From Lunularia cruciata (Eukaryota > Streptophyta > Marchantiopsida > Lunulariales > Lunulariaceae): 64,000 bases of DNA. Shown here piece after piece: positions 52,286 to 63,105 of this stretch. The notes beneath the pieces were generated by a model. The model was not told where the DNA came from and made no database searches. It was given only the letters and a program-made list of their open reading frames with translations. The DNA lies in the NCBI GenBank assembly GCA_948567375.1, contig OX419759.1, positions 55,828,593 to 55,892,592 of the forward strand, written 5' to 3'. Position 1 is the stretch's first letter, and each line of letters starts with the position of its first letter. A program made the position numbers and the translations under genes.

Positions 52286-52289
52286 ATTG

Positions 52290-52507
52290 AGCAGTAAGGA
52301 GAGGCTCTTCTCATGCCGCTGGAGATGTGAATGGTTGAGAAGCCAAATCATCATAGAAGGCCTATGGTTACCCAAAACCACTGGTCTGGGTTAGAATAGA
52401 ACAGTGAGGGGAGCTCTTCTCATGCCGCTGGAGATGTGAATGGTTGGGATTGGAAGCTAAATCATCATAGAAGGCCTATGGTCACCCAAAACCACCAGTC
52501 GTCTGGG
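52290..52507. repeat. 109-bp tandem duplication
   Basis: Units start at about 52290 and 52399. Both contain TTCTCATGCCGCTGGAGATG and CATCATAGAAGGCCTATGG, and differ by scattered substitutions and small indels. Confidence 0.88.
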
Positions 52508-52680
52508 TCAGAGGAGTCAGACATAGCATGATTACCACCTGCGTGATTAGGGATGTAGTCTGGATGCTCCAGAACTGAACTATACAGTCTACCAACTTAG
52601 CTACACCCCTACAGCCAGCTCAAGGGAACCATATGTTCTATGTTTTTGATATAAATGTTATTATAATCTGTTGTAACTTA

Positions 52681-52751
52681 TTTTGTCTCACCTTTGTACG
52701 GCTTGATGAGGGTATTCCCATCCTTCGTGTTTTTCTACGCAGTCGCCCTTT
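52681..52751 (+). mobile_element. Retroelement tail, truncated
   Basis: TTTTGTCTCACCTTTGTACG through TTTCTACGCAGTCGCCCTTT. It begins just after the first tail hairpin. Confidence 0.85.
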
Positions 52752-54186
52752 CATCTATCGACTATGATTATAATGCAAATATAGGTGAGGCTAAGTGTAC
52801 ATTCTACACCCCATATTACACACAACCGAGTCTTACAACGTGCTTATGGTAAACCTGACCTACAAACAAGGGTTGCTCAAGTTAGCTCTGGTTTGCACAG
52901 CGTACAGTAGAAGGTAGACCATGCATATGTTGCAGGTACTGCAGTTTCTTGCGCCGCCATTGCGGGATAGAGGGAGGATTGGACAGTGTAACCTGTGAAT
53001 GTCCCACCCTGAACTTCATGACATCCTGGACATCCTGGACATCCTGCCATCCATCCTGACGTGCCTTCTTGGATGTTGGCAGTTCCTGGGATGGGATCTG
53101 GTGTTACCGATGGCCTGTGGTGCACACAGCATCTGCTGATGCGACACGTGTATTGGTTGCCAGTCAACGGCGATATCACGGGAGGCACCAGCCGCCACCC
53201 GAGTCACCAGACCAACCATGCTCCATGCTCCATGAGTACATGGTAGTGGCGGGTCGGGTATCCGGTTTTCTGCTCCTTACGCAAGATAAACCAGGCAGGA
53301 CTCGAAAACGTGTTTATCTTTTAATCACGTTGCATTGCTCTTACTATCACATAACTTGGAGTCACGAAACGTGGTCGTCGCATTCACTGGGACCACAAAG
53401 AGAACCCGAGTTGTGCATGTTTGAGAGCATGGGCGACACGAAGGACTGATCCCATTGGGGAAGAAGTTGGCAAGAACGTCGCAGTGGTCTCCCCCGACCT
53501 TTAAGCGGCGCATATCGCATTGCATTAGCATGCAAGTATCACGGCATATGCACGTACCGTGGTTCTTTTGAGACTTCAAGAGCACTTCGTCTTTGTCGCA
53601 GCTGAAGTCACCATCTAAAGGGATGTTTTGAAGGTCGAGTGAACTGCTCGAACCACGGCGGAGTAACATGCTCAAGTTCAGTCTCTCTCTATTCCATTTG
53701 CTTATTAGGTCTATAATATGGAATTACTGGCGAGTTCAAAATCTAAAGGGAGACCAATCAAGGTCATATGAAAGAGTCGTAGTTTCCTGCTATTCTTTAG
53801 ACGTCCCGTCCCGTCTAGTTTAACTTTACGAGTTGGAATGACTTCCAACAAGAAAGTAGTCAAGATTTAAGCAAATGGCGACAAAGAAGAGGCCATAGTA
53901 TTATAATCAGCAAGGTCCGCTTGTGTTCCATGTGGGTATTTGTCCTGAGTCTATATAACAATCTATTTTAGTATTGGCCCCGTGCATGATGCGTATGGCA
54001 AAAAACCATCTTGAACATATATAGTCCCTAGTCTCCAAAAATTATTCCATCCATAGTCTCTTCCCGTCCATTATCGTCCATTGTCACCGTTGTCTTAATA
54101 TTGTCCCCGTCCCCACGAACACTTCCGTCCATAGTCCCCCTCCCCTAGATACCTACCCTAGCAGTAGGTGCCAATCACCTTTTAAA
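52752..54186. other. Intergenic with a small minisatellite
   Basis: Three 9-bp units ACATCCTGG lie at 53021-53047. A minus-strand frame starting about 53669 (MLLRRGSSSSLDLQNIPLDG, then a GTACGT donor-like site near 53558) could be a first exon, but no continuation or homology is evident. Nothing else recognised. Confidence 0.4.
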
Positions 54187-54189
54187 CGA

Positions 54190-54285
54190 AAAAGGTGACC
54201 ACGTAGAACACACGAAGGATAGAAAAACCCATCAAACCGTACAAGGGAGAGACAAAAGGAGGTAAGGGGAAGTAAGATTTTCTAC
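54190..54285 (-). mobile_element. Retroelement tail, minus orientation
   Basis: Reverse complement of ACCTCCTTTTGTCTCTCCC...TTGTACGGTTTGATGG...TTCTACGTGGTCACCTTTTT. It stands head-to-head with the next tail at 54329, leaving about 45 bp between them. Confidence 0.85.
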
Positions 54286-54328
54286 CATATCTTAGGTACT
54301 GTGAAGCAAATTCCTCCTACCAGTACTG

Positions 54329-54428
54329 TTGGAGCTTAGCTCCATTTCACTCCATCCATATGTTTTTTCCTTGAACAACTTGACGAGATCTTCCTATCCT
54401 TCTTGTTATACAAACATGGTCGCCCTCT
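54329..54428 (+). mobile_element. Retroelement tail, diverged
   Basis: Starts TTGGAGC-TTA-GCTCCA, keeping the hairpin through a paired G:C to A:T change relative to GGGGC/GCCCC. It continues with a diverged middle and GACGAGATCTTCCTATCC, ending ATGGTCGCCCTCT. Confidence 0.75.
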
Positions 54429-54618
54429 CTCATTTTCTACAATGCAATGACAAACATGAGAGTGGATGCAATGTACAGTACTTGGAATTCAGTAGCTGCG
54501 TCATCTGCATTACTATCAGAAATCAGGCTATTTACAAAGTGATTGAAGTCATGGAACATGTGGATTGAATTGTCTGTCTGGCGTAAAAGTTTTGGCACAA
54601 ACTCTTGCCGTTCAAATG

Positions 54619-55800
54619 CACTTTTTTCCTCTCGTTTTGAGGTTGATAGGCCGGTTTTGGAGACTTATATGACAGAGGTGGAGGGATGATCCTCTTCTCT
54701 CCATATGTTACTGCGGCAGAAGGGAGATAGTCTATCCCCACGGGTACGAGAGGATTTTTCACCTTTTGCTTCACTATCATCAGATTGGACTAAGGGTTTA
54801 CCGTCTTCCTTGATGGAGCAACAGTGTGAGCATACGCTACATTCTCTCTTAGTCGACTCATCCATTCCTCAGGCTATTAGAGCACGTCTTTGCTCTTGCT
54901 CCGGCAAGGGTGCAAGCTCTTGGATCCTAGCTTGACTGTGCATTAGGGCATTTTGACTCGCACCAGCTACTTTCTCTCTAGCGATGAGGTTTTGCCTAGG
55001 TTTGGTCCACCCATCTGCATCTTCATTACTCACTTGTGAGTGTGGTTCTACATTAGATGTAATAGTGGTCCACATGACACAATGTCTTTTTGGAGGACAA
55101 AGGATTGCTACCCATGATGCCATTAGGGACATAGTGTTTGCTATGGCACAAGAGAGTGGATACTTGGCTTGGAGGGAGCATTTGTGTGCTTTGCAGACTA
55201 CACGTGTTAGGGCAAACTTATACTTATTCTAAGATGATCAGGTGACAGTAGCGGATGTCATGGTCACGGACCCCACGCAAGATACAGTTTTGGAGGGAGT
55301 GATTACCCATCCCCCCTAGATGGGCGGCGAGTGCCAAAGCAGGTTGCAAGGTCTCCAAGTATAGGGACATGGAGCGAGGTCACCTCTTTGTTCCTCTAGC
55401 CTTGGAGTTATATGGAGCGATGTACACGGCCTTTGACACATTTTTTAGGGGAGTGCACGAGAGCTTATCATGTTAGGCACCAGGGGTACCACTCTCACTC
55501 TCATACTTTGTAGTATATTTTAGACAGCGTGTGTCCATTGCTCTACAAAGGACAGTGGCTAGAGCAATCCACTAGCCATTACCATCTTAAACTCCAGAGG
55601 AGAGCAATCACATCAGGTGATGTTTCTTTGGATGCTCCAGTTGTGTGTAGATTGTACGACTTACATAGCTCGGATATCTTAGGTGCGGTAGGGCAGATTT
55701 CTCATATAGACTCTATTGGAACTTAGCCCCATTTTACCTTTTTTGTCCCTCCGGCTGGACGGGGTCTTCCCATCCTTCGTTATTTCTATGCGGTTGTCTT
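54619..55800 (+). mobile_element. Retroelement remnant, copy B
   Basis: Closely parallels copy A from about 15219 to its 3' end: a spacer with GTTGATAGGCCGGTTTTG, the Cys-Ser-x-Gly-Lys-Gly-Ala segment (54895), CxC...HxxxC (about 55030-55085), GGQRIATHDAIRDIV, and the tail ending about 55800. It is 5'-truncated relative to A, as the RT part is missing. Stops and shifts (near 54688, 55230, 55318 and 55450) make it inactive. Its tail hairpin is degraded on the left side (GGAAC against GCCCC). Confidence 0.85.
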
Positions 55801-57438
55801 CTTTTCTTTGAAACTCAAAACGAAAGCAGTTCGATTTGCTCCCCTCTCGCTACTTGTCTTATCCAGTAGATGAGTTCAAGTTTGCATTTGATTGCTACTT
55901 ATCCGATGCAAAGCTTTGAACCCGGTAAGGATACCAGATTCAGATCTAGAAACTCCCTGAAATATGTTTGTTTTAGGATGAAGTAGATACAATTAATACT
56001 GTGTTGAGTAGTTTCATCCGTTTTGCGTCATGAAGGGTAGGGCCTCTAGAAGGATAGCTCCCCTTTCTCCATCCAATTTATCGTAGCCTAGGGAGGGCAC
56101 TACTATTTATGTTTGGAAGATTGTAATAACTCCATTTTGGAATATTCTTCGAGTCATGGTGATATGTGCTGATTTAGTAGGAAGACTGATGAACGGATGA
56201 AGTAAGATACATTCATCAAGATTGGACTACTGGCTGGATCATTAAGCATAAAATTTCTTCACTTCTCCTTTTTCAGCGCATGTCTTGAAACGACTTCTCT
56301 TATGACAGTGTAAGGAGCAATAAGAACATGTAGAGCCACGTTGAGAGTTCTATTCTAGTGCAGTACCGTCTTTTTTTTTGGGGATCGTGGACCTCCTTAA
56401 GCTCTTTGGAGGGTGTTGTAGTTCATCCCACCATCAAACAGCAAAAGTCAAAACATAAGTACAGTACTGGAGTTCGGTGATCTGATAATCTCACTTTGCA
56501 AGTAGATCGTGCTTATAAGAGTCTTAACGCTCAGCGACATGCTTAATTAGTGGACTCTATATGCGAGTTCTGGGCTTATCATAAGAGTGAGCAGTTCTAT
56601 CTACGGATAGAATCATGTCAATTCACAACTTTCTCGCTCTTGGGCCAGTGGTACCTTACAGGAATGGTCCCATGATCGACAACATGGAATTCAAAGTTGA
56701 GAGATAGAAATCTTGTGATTAGCATGGTTGGTGCAAGACCAACGCGGTTTTCCGAACAGTCCTTAAAGGGATATAATTTATTGAACCTTCGATTAGGCAA
56801 GTACAAACTAAGTGTGAACAGTTTCCGGTCCACTAGCGGTCTGGCAAATCGGTCGGTTTAAGCTCACAATAAAAAGGACATGGTCAGGACGCATGTGATA
56901 CATTCTACAAAATGGTCGGTTCAGTTCACCTTACAGATCATCTACAGTACTTTAATTACATATGCGCATACATGATTTGTGTCCAGCTTGATCTACAGTA
57001 CTTAACTACCTGCTTTGCAACATTGAATTCAAAAGTTTGCTTCCCGTTCTCTAAAATGTGGTTTGCCGGTATGAGGCGTTTGGACTCTCAAAAAGGGCGA
57101 AAGAAGACTCTGGGCAAAGCATACATGCTGTTAGAGATACATGAAAGGCGAAGTGGTGGGTGAAAGTCACCCTCGATGCTCTTGGAGCCCTTCTGAATCT
57201 AGAGGGGCAATAGGACAAAGCTATGTTGTACCTGGTGCTCATTGCTACAGTAACATGTATTGGAGTGAACTGTGCGGATGGTTCGGGTAACCTCTGATCG
57301 CATTGAACTGTTGATGCTACAGTGTTTCAAGGACCACTTTTTAAGCTGCAGGAATCTGGGCATCTGCTGATCATGGTTTGTAAAACCCCAGGTACAATTG
57401 GTTGGACTCTCAAAAATGGACGGAGAAACGGAAGCCGG
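55801..57438. other. Intergenic, nothing recognised
   Basis: No gene supported. A block containing TTGGACTCTCAAAAA recurs at about 57077 and 57399, so some local duplication has occurred. Confidence 0.4.
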
Positions 57439-57498
57439 GAAGAACATTATACCGGTGGAAGCTATTAGGAAGAACATAATCCCGGTGGAGGCTATTAC
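57439..57498. repeat. 30-bp tandem duplication
   Basis: Units 57439-57468 and 57469-57498 (GAAGAACATTATACCGGTGG / GAAGAACATAATCCCGGTGG, each followed by ARGCTATTA) differ at a few positions. The length keeps a reading frame (KNIIPVEAI repeated), but no gene is identified. Confidence 0.9.
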
Positions 57499-57616
57499 GC
57501 AAAACCGGAGTTGGAGGCTACATTGTTGCCTAGGACAAGATCGGTGTTTCAGATATGGGAGTGAAAGATAGGAACGTGTCCGGCGCGACGTTAATTACTT
57601 GGGTTCATGCAGTATG

Positions 57617-57655
57617 TAGTCCCATCCTTCTTGTTATCACACGCGGTAACGTTTT
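57617..57655 (+). mobile_element. Retroelement tail, short and diverged
   Basis: AGTCCCATCCTTCTTGTTAT...ACGCGGTAACG, the last ~39 bp of the tail with substitutions. Confidence 0.6.
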
Positions 57656-57676
57656 CCCGGTTTATTTAGTAAACAT

Positions 57677-58239
57677 TAGGGGGTTCAGTTTTAGGATAGG
57701 TAATGTTTAGATTGTGTAATGTGTAATGTTCAGTTTTAGGATGTTTTACAGGCAGAGCACAATTTATAAAAGTTTTACTCATAAAATTTTGGATTCAAAA
57801 AGTGAATCTACCCGGAACTCTGTCTATGAGTAGAGTATTGGTACATAGAGTTTCAGTTTAAATGTCTGGTTTGTATATTAATGATACCTAAAATTTGATT
57901 AAGTATTAGTCTTTAGTTAACTTTTAGCTAACATAATGAGCGTGGACATGAGAGACAAGAGTATTTAAGACTCATGCGGTGTTTCAGTTTTGAAATTTTT
58001 TCCTCTCTGCGAGTGGTCGCGTGGTGACAAGATTTCTGTGCAAGTTCAATCTAGTACAATTAAGTTGGACGAACATCCGTAACACCCCGTAAAATAGTTA
58101 GGGGTCATGCAAAATGACCATAAATAATTTTAGGATTATGGGTATTTTACCGTAAGTCGTTCATAATCAAAAAAAAATTTACTCGTAAAATTTTTACGCG
58201 TTTTAGAGATCCCCGTAAACACTAAACTGAATCCCCCTA
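57677..58239. mobile_element. Possible DNA-transposon derivative with 18-bp inverted ends
   Basis: Left end TAGGGGGTTCAGTTTTAG (57677-57694). Right end CTAAACTGAATCCCCCTA (58222-58239) is its inverse apart from two single-base indels. The ends would give a TA target duplication (TA|GGGGG...CCCCC|TA). The 0.56-kb interior is AT-rich and codes for nothing recognisable. Confidence 0.5.
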
Positions 58240-58901
58240 TTGTACTCACGAACTGACGGTGCTAAGGTTTTTGTAGATTTCTGGAAGGAAGTGTTCACCG
58301 AGAGGAAGCAAGGTGTAAGAAAGTTCGAAAAGCGAAGCTGAAAAGAAAATGTTAGAATTGAGGAATCGTGGCCCAGAGGTCATACAAAGGCCGAAGTGAC
58401 AGGCTTCAACCAAAAATAACTATATAAGCTTTAAGCTATTCAATTAGCTTTGGTGTGAACACAGTTCTAGTGGATGTAGACACGGAAGTACAATACTCTC
58501 ACTCAGCCATCAGAAATTTGAGAAGCTAGAACATGAACAATCACCAGCTGAGGTAAAAAGACAATTTTAACTTAGGTGGATTTAATGCCTTTGAGAAAAA
58601 ATGAACTACCATATAATTTTTGGTACAGTAAAGAATATTCATTATTCTTTACTCCACTTGTGTCCTAATGAAATGGTACTTGAAATCTATGTGCAATTGA
58701 ATTTTGATGTCAAAGAACACCATTGTTGCTACTTTATCTACCATATTACCGTAATATCTTATTATGAATTGTTGCAACCATATCGCACTGGGTGCAAAGG
58801 CACCCATTACAAAATATTCTGCTTCAGTAATTGAGATACCAACGATCTTCTGACGTGCAGAATAATTGATCATCCCTTAAGACGGATAAACCAGTATCTG
58901 G

Positions 58902-59199
58902 ATGGAGAACATTGCTTGTCTAGATATCCACCTCAGTTAGCATCACTAAACCCAAACAAGGACCGTGAAACTTTAAACTCCCTTTACTCAAGTGCATAAT
59001 TCACAGTACTTTTAATGTATCGGAAAACGCTTTCTATCGTCAAAATGTGTATGGAGAACATTGACTGTCTAGCTCTCCACCCCAATTAGCATCACTAAAT
59101 CTAAACAAGGGCCGTGGAACTCTAGACCTCCTGTATTTAAGAGCATATTTCACAGTACTATTGATGTATGGGGAAACTCATTTTATCGCCACAATGAGT
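58902..59199. repeat. 149-bp tandem duplication inside the copia RNase H region
   Basis: Units begin ATGGAGAACATTG at 58902 and 59051 and stay alignable over their whole length, including TTAGCATCACTAAA, CAAACAAGG and TTCACAGTACT. They differ by scattered substitutions, so the duplication is old. Confidence 0.88.
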
Positions 59200-59598
59200 A
59201 TGGGACCAAATTTGGCCAGATACTGTGAGAGTATATTTATTGATAACCCAAGTCTGGTCTTGTGCATATTGCGGCCCAATTCCAATTCCTCTTCCTGGGG
59301 CATATTAGTAGTGTTCCAGCAATTTCTCTCCAAATGCCGGTCTGCAATTTTGAAGTTCAAACTCCAAGTATTGACCGTGACTAAAGCGAAACCACCCTTA
59401 TGATATATCACGCTTTATCTTAATACTCAAACAATGATCCATAATAACCAAACTTGACATAGTCCATCAACTCCCCTTATGCATATACTAGACGTTGCCA
59501 TCTATTGATCACTTCAAGAAATCCAATGACAGTGAGCAAAGAATCAATGACTTAATACCATTATGAGATAATTGATTCAATCCATAAATTCAATCCAT

Positions 59599-59631
59599 TG
59601 GGTGTTAGTTGTCTTCAACAACTAACACCCA
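59599..59631. repeat. 14-bp perfect palindrome, 5-nt loop
   Basis: TGGGTGTTAGTTGT - CTTCA - ACAACTAACACCCA, within the decayed copia RT. Confidence 0.9.
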
Positions 59632-60372
59632 TTTCCAGGTTGAAGGGCAGTACTGCTATCTGGAACAGTCGTATAAATATCCTCATATGGTCTCCATTTA
59701 AAAATGTTGTCCTCACATCCATCTCATACTTGGAGACCACGGTTACCAGCAAAAGCCAAACTAAGGTATATTGATGGAACATGTACTAATTAGAGAAAAA
59801 GTTTCTGTATGATCCAATCCGTGGACTTCTGAAAATTCAGATGCTACAAGTTTCGCTTTATAGCCTACACATCCTTCGGTATTCAACTGCAGCTTGGCAA
59901 TCACCGTTAAGTTATTGCTATCGACGAATCGTTGCTTTTCTTCCACTTGGCTCAAATTAAATGTTGAGTACCTATATCTGTCGAGTAAAGGATTAGCCCT
60001 TCTCGTGGAACCGTGCTTGATAGTCTTCCATCACAAGGCTCTCCAAGAACCTACTCTAGATTGGACGTATACACTTGTAATTTTATCGAAAGCCCTACTC
60101 CAAATCCAGTCCCCCAAACTTCTGGTGAGAAGGAGTATTAATGTCATAATCCTATCTATCCTCAAAATGTTTTGATACGATGTACATTTCCACAAAAGAA
60201 AATGCTCACCGGGAAAGAAAGGTTCAAGAGAGTCGACAAGCGAAACATAAAAGGTTCAAATTGAGGAAGTGAGGACTCGTAGTGCCATACAAAGGCTCAA
60301 GCGAACAATCATACGCTTCAACCAAAAATGATTATGAATCTCAAGCTATTTGACTAGCTTGTTGTGAACATA

Positions 60373-61505
60373 TTTCAGGGGGGTATAAACACCAAAGTCC
60401 AACGGTTTTTACTCCACTAATGAAAAGTTATATATCTCGATTATCAACGGATGATAGACCGCAAGATGTCCAAGTTTGACTTTTATGGTTTGAAGCATTT
60501 TAGGGACATGAGAAGAGGAAAGTTTGCGAGTCTCCGGGATGTAATAAAGGTATCGAGACTTGATAGCTTCGTAGATCACACTGTCTGATACAGTTATCTC
60601 AACAGGTCTACACTGCAGAACTTTAGTTCGAAATCGGTTGGAAAGAGGAATTCTGGTCTCTCCTCACCATATGATTCTGAGTGTATGGCTGTATTCACAC
60701 TTGGAAGAAATTAGAAGCAGTAGGTAAAAGCGAGCTGGATTTTGGATGCTCACTCGCTGAGAAATCCATCGTTGACTCATTCTGCATTGTAGAGCTCTAG
60801 TTGATGGATGCGGTCTCTAACTTCTTTGATACTCCTCTTTCACATTTAGGTGTCTCAGTTCATAGTTAATCAAACTACAGTCATAAGATTGAGCCAGCGG
60901 TTCCCCCAACAACACAACATTTCAATAACTTCTATATTTGTGTAAGATATTGCAAGAAAGAGAAGGATATCTAGGAAGATCTCGTAACTAAGTTCTATCC
61001 TCACATCATTTCACTTTGTAACAGAAATCTAATAGCCAACTAGGGCAAGTGTGAAGTGGTATAATCGGTATAATAGTGGTGTAATCGTCACTTGGTCCAG
61101 GATCTGAGTCTGTACCAAACATGACATCGTAGTTAAGCACTGAACGATTCTGAACGATTCACCGAACAGTTACAATATAAGTTGGCCAATTTCACATGCC
61201 AAATGTGTAGACGCTGATGGAGAATGTTCACAGTGCTAACGCAGTGTCATGATTGTTGGCCTATTGTTCACTGGACTTGATTGAGAATAAGGAGCAAAGT
61301 GCACTTTTAGGTTCTAAGCTAGGAATGTATTCTCACATAGCTCTGGAGGTAATTGATTGATTAGGATTACAGCCCATGAATCAGAGTCTACATTGCAAGC
61401 TAGAAGGTAGCTTAATGATCGCGGATAAAGCCTGGATTGAAGATCAAGAGTGCTACAGTAGTACGATGCTTCACCTTGGAACTACTTGTGTAAGTTTTCT
61501 TTCGC
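60373..61505. other. Intergenic, nothing recognised
   Basis: No gene or repeat could be supported in this stretch on either strand. Confidence 0.45.
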
Positions 61506-61508
61506 AGC

Positions 61509-61676
61509 GTCTAGGTTAATACCCTTTGCTAGGGTGACACCCCCCTCCACATCGCAGGATTTTGATTGGTTCCACTAGGACAGATGATTTTAATGATTTC
61601 ATGACCTGTAAGTACATCAGAGTCCTGCGATGTGGAGGGGGTGTCACCCTAGCAAAAAGAGGGTGTGAACCTAGAC
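61509..61676. mobile_element. MITE-like element with ~55-bp inverted repeats
   Basis: Starts GTCTAGGTTAATACCC and ends GGGTGTGAACCTAGAC. The inner arms TTTGCTAGGGTGACACCCCC...ATCGCAGGA and their complement (61623-61656) are almost identical, with one C-count difference and a few extra bases in the right arm. The ~55-bp loop is unique. No coding capacity and no clear target duplication. Confidence 0.75.
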
Positions 61677-62499
61677 GGTTCCTTTTGTTTTACCAAAACT
61701 CATTGAGCACAGCACTTGCACGATAGAATAGAATCATGAGATAAGCTATTGTATTACTTTTAGCATACCCGAGGTCGACAACATGCCTGATGTGTTTGAG
61801 GTATTATACATTATATTTCATGTCTGTCAGAGGCTAGAGAAATATACATTATAATCATCACGTAGGGTTCAAGCTGCGTTGCTGCTTTCGTTAAGAGGCT
61901 GTGGTCAGGCCATTCTTCTCAATCGTCATAGATAAATTGCAGCAGTATTGGGGTTGATCATACATTGGTATACGTAGGAGTGCTCCTTTGGATCAGTAAT
62001 TGACAATAATTTTTACGGATAGGAGAAATTATTAAATAAGACTTTTTGTTTTCCTTTATCATATTGCTCTCGAAGGAGCTCATTAAGATGGCTAAGTATG
62101 GCGATCTCCTAAGTATACCAATGTCTGACCATCGCAAGACTGCTGCAATTCATCTATGACCATCGAGAAGAATGGCCTGACGACAGCCTCGTAACGTGAA
62201 AATTAGTTGTAGCTGAAGGCAAGCACCCATCTTGATAATATTTAATATCACTGGCAAAAAGCATATCTCTAACACATGCAAAACTTGCTTCTCGGTTTCA
62301 TAAAGGAGGGAATGTGTGTGAACTCCCGGAAAGACCAGTTTTGTACAGGCGATTGAAACTCTCAAGACTTGTATAATTATTGGTCACATAAACTTCTTCC
62401 GACAACAGTTTTGTCCATGTGATTCCCTTGACCTTGTACATCGTAAATTTATCAATCAACAAAGGCTACAGTACTGATACTCTCCAATGTTTGAGAACC
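61677..62499. other. Intergenic, nothing recognised
   Basis: No gene supported; the minus-strand frame 62365-62150 has no family signature. Confidence 0.4.
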
Positions 62500-62511
62500 T
62501 CTGTGTTAGAA

Positions 62512-62615
62512 TGAACAAGGCGACCGCGTAGGAAAAACGAAGGATGGGAAGACCCCATCAAGCCGTACAAGGGAGAGAAAAAAAGGTAACATGGGGCTAA
62601 GCCCCAATGTTACCT
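62512..62615 (-). mobile_element. Complete short retroelement-tail insertion with 12-bp target duplication
   Basis: Flanked by TCTGTGTTAGAA at 62500-62511 and 62616-62627. Read on the minus strand the insert begins with palindrome AAGGTAACATTGGGGC-TTA-GCCCCATGTTACCTT (arms 62583-62597 and 62601-62616 on the plus strand, one bulged base). It continues TCTCTCCCTTGTACGGCTTG, GATGGGGTCTTCCCATC, and ends CTACGCGGTCGCCTTGTTCA. The duplication shows it integrated as this ~104-bp unit. Confidence 0.9.
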
Positions 62616-62627
62616 TCTGTGTTAGAA

Positions 62628-63008
62628 CTGGAATAACTTATGTCTAGATCTGACATCTAACTACATCAAGTTTCAGCAGAATCGGCTTGAACGGATTCCC
62701 ACTACAGTAGTTACTTTACATCAACATCTTCTTAACGTCAAGTAGATTGTCCGGACTGCTGTAATAGTTTTCATTAGTCTAAAACGGATAAGCCACAAAA
62801 TGGACTACAAAAGTGCTTATCATTTCGAGGTAAGATAGATAGATTGCTCGTGCTTGATGAGGATTGTAAAGATCTCCATGAAGAGGCAAGGAACTTTGAA
62901 CTTGTCATGTCCTCTCCTGAATAAGAGGAATTTGAACTGAAAGGTACAAACTATTACAAGTTTTATGCCAAAGGATCGATACTATTGGAAAAAGAAGAAT
63001 AAAGAAAT
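62628..63008. other. Intergenic between two retroelement tails
   Basis: Nothing recognised. Confidence 0.4.
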
Positions 63009-63105
63009 TCGATCTCATAGAACACAAGAAGGATAGGAAGATCTCATCAAGCCGTACAAGGGAGAGACAAGAGAGGTCGAATGGGGCTAGGCCCCATTCT
63101 ACCTC
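63009..63105 (-). mobile_element. Retroelement tail with 15-bp 5' palindrome
   Basis: The minus strand begins GAGGTAGAATGGGGC-CTA-GCCCCATTCGACCTC (arms 63073-63087 and 63091-63105, one mismatch). It continues TCTTGTCTCTCCCTTGTACGGCTTGATGAG and ends TTCTATGAGATCG. Flanking duplication not clear. Confidence 0.85.

Larger units (their letters stand above)
58640..59955 (-). pseudogene. Copia reverse transcriptase / RNase H remnant
   Basis: From high to low coordinate the minus strand gives YKAKLVASEFSEVHGLDHTE (about 59860-59790), the copia RT N-terminal signature K-A-R-L-V-A-x-G-F-x-Q. After a long decayed stretch come ISITEAEYFVMGAF and AIWLQQFI (58835-58755), the RNase H S-T-E-A-E-Y box, and YHFIRTQVE (58675-58649), its C-terminal H-F-I-R. 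Stops and shifts separate the pieces, and the catalytic Y-V-D-D box is not recognisable. Confidence 0.75.
58281..60372 (-). mobile_element. Internally deleted Ty1/copia element
   Basis: Related end blocks (58281-58462 and 60191-60372, direct orientation, both with TTCAACCAAAAAT and TGTGAACA) flank minus-strand remains of copia reverse transcriptase and RNase H. Gag, protease and integrase are absent between the RT start (59955) and the right end block. The end blocks are interpreted as diverged LTRs, but their boundaries and target duplication cannot be fixed. Confidence 0.6.

Noticed and set aside
53325-53675. Minus-strand frame starting MSMLLRRGSSSS as a gene
   Set aside because: The first ~40 codons plus a GTACGT donor look plausible as an exon, but no second exon or family match could be found.
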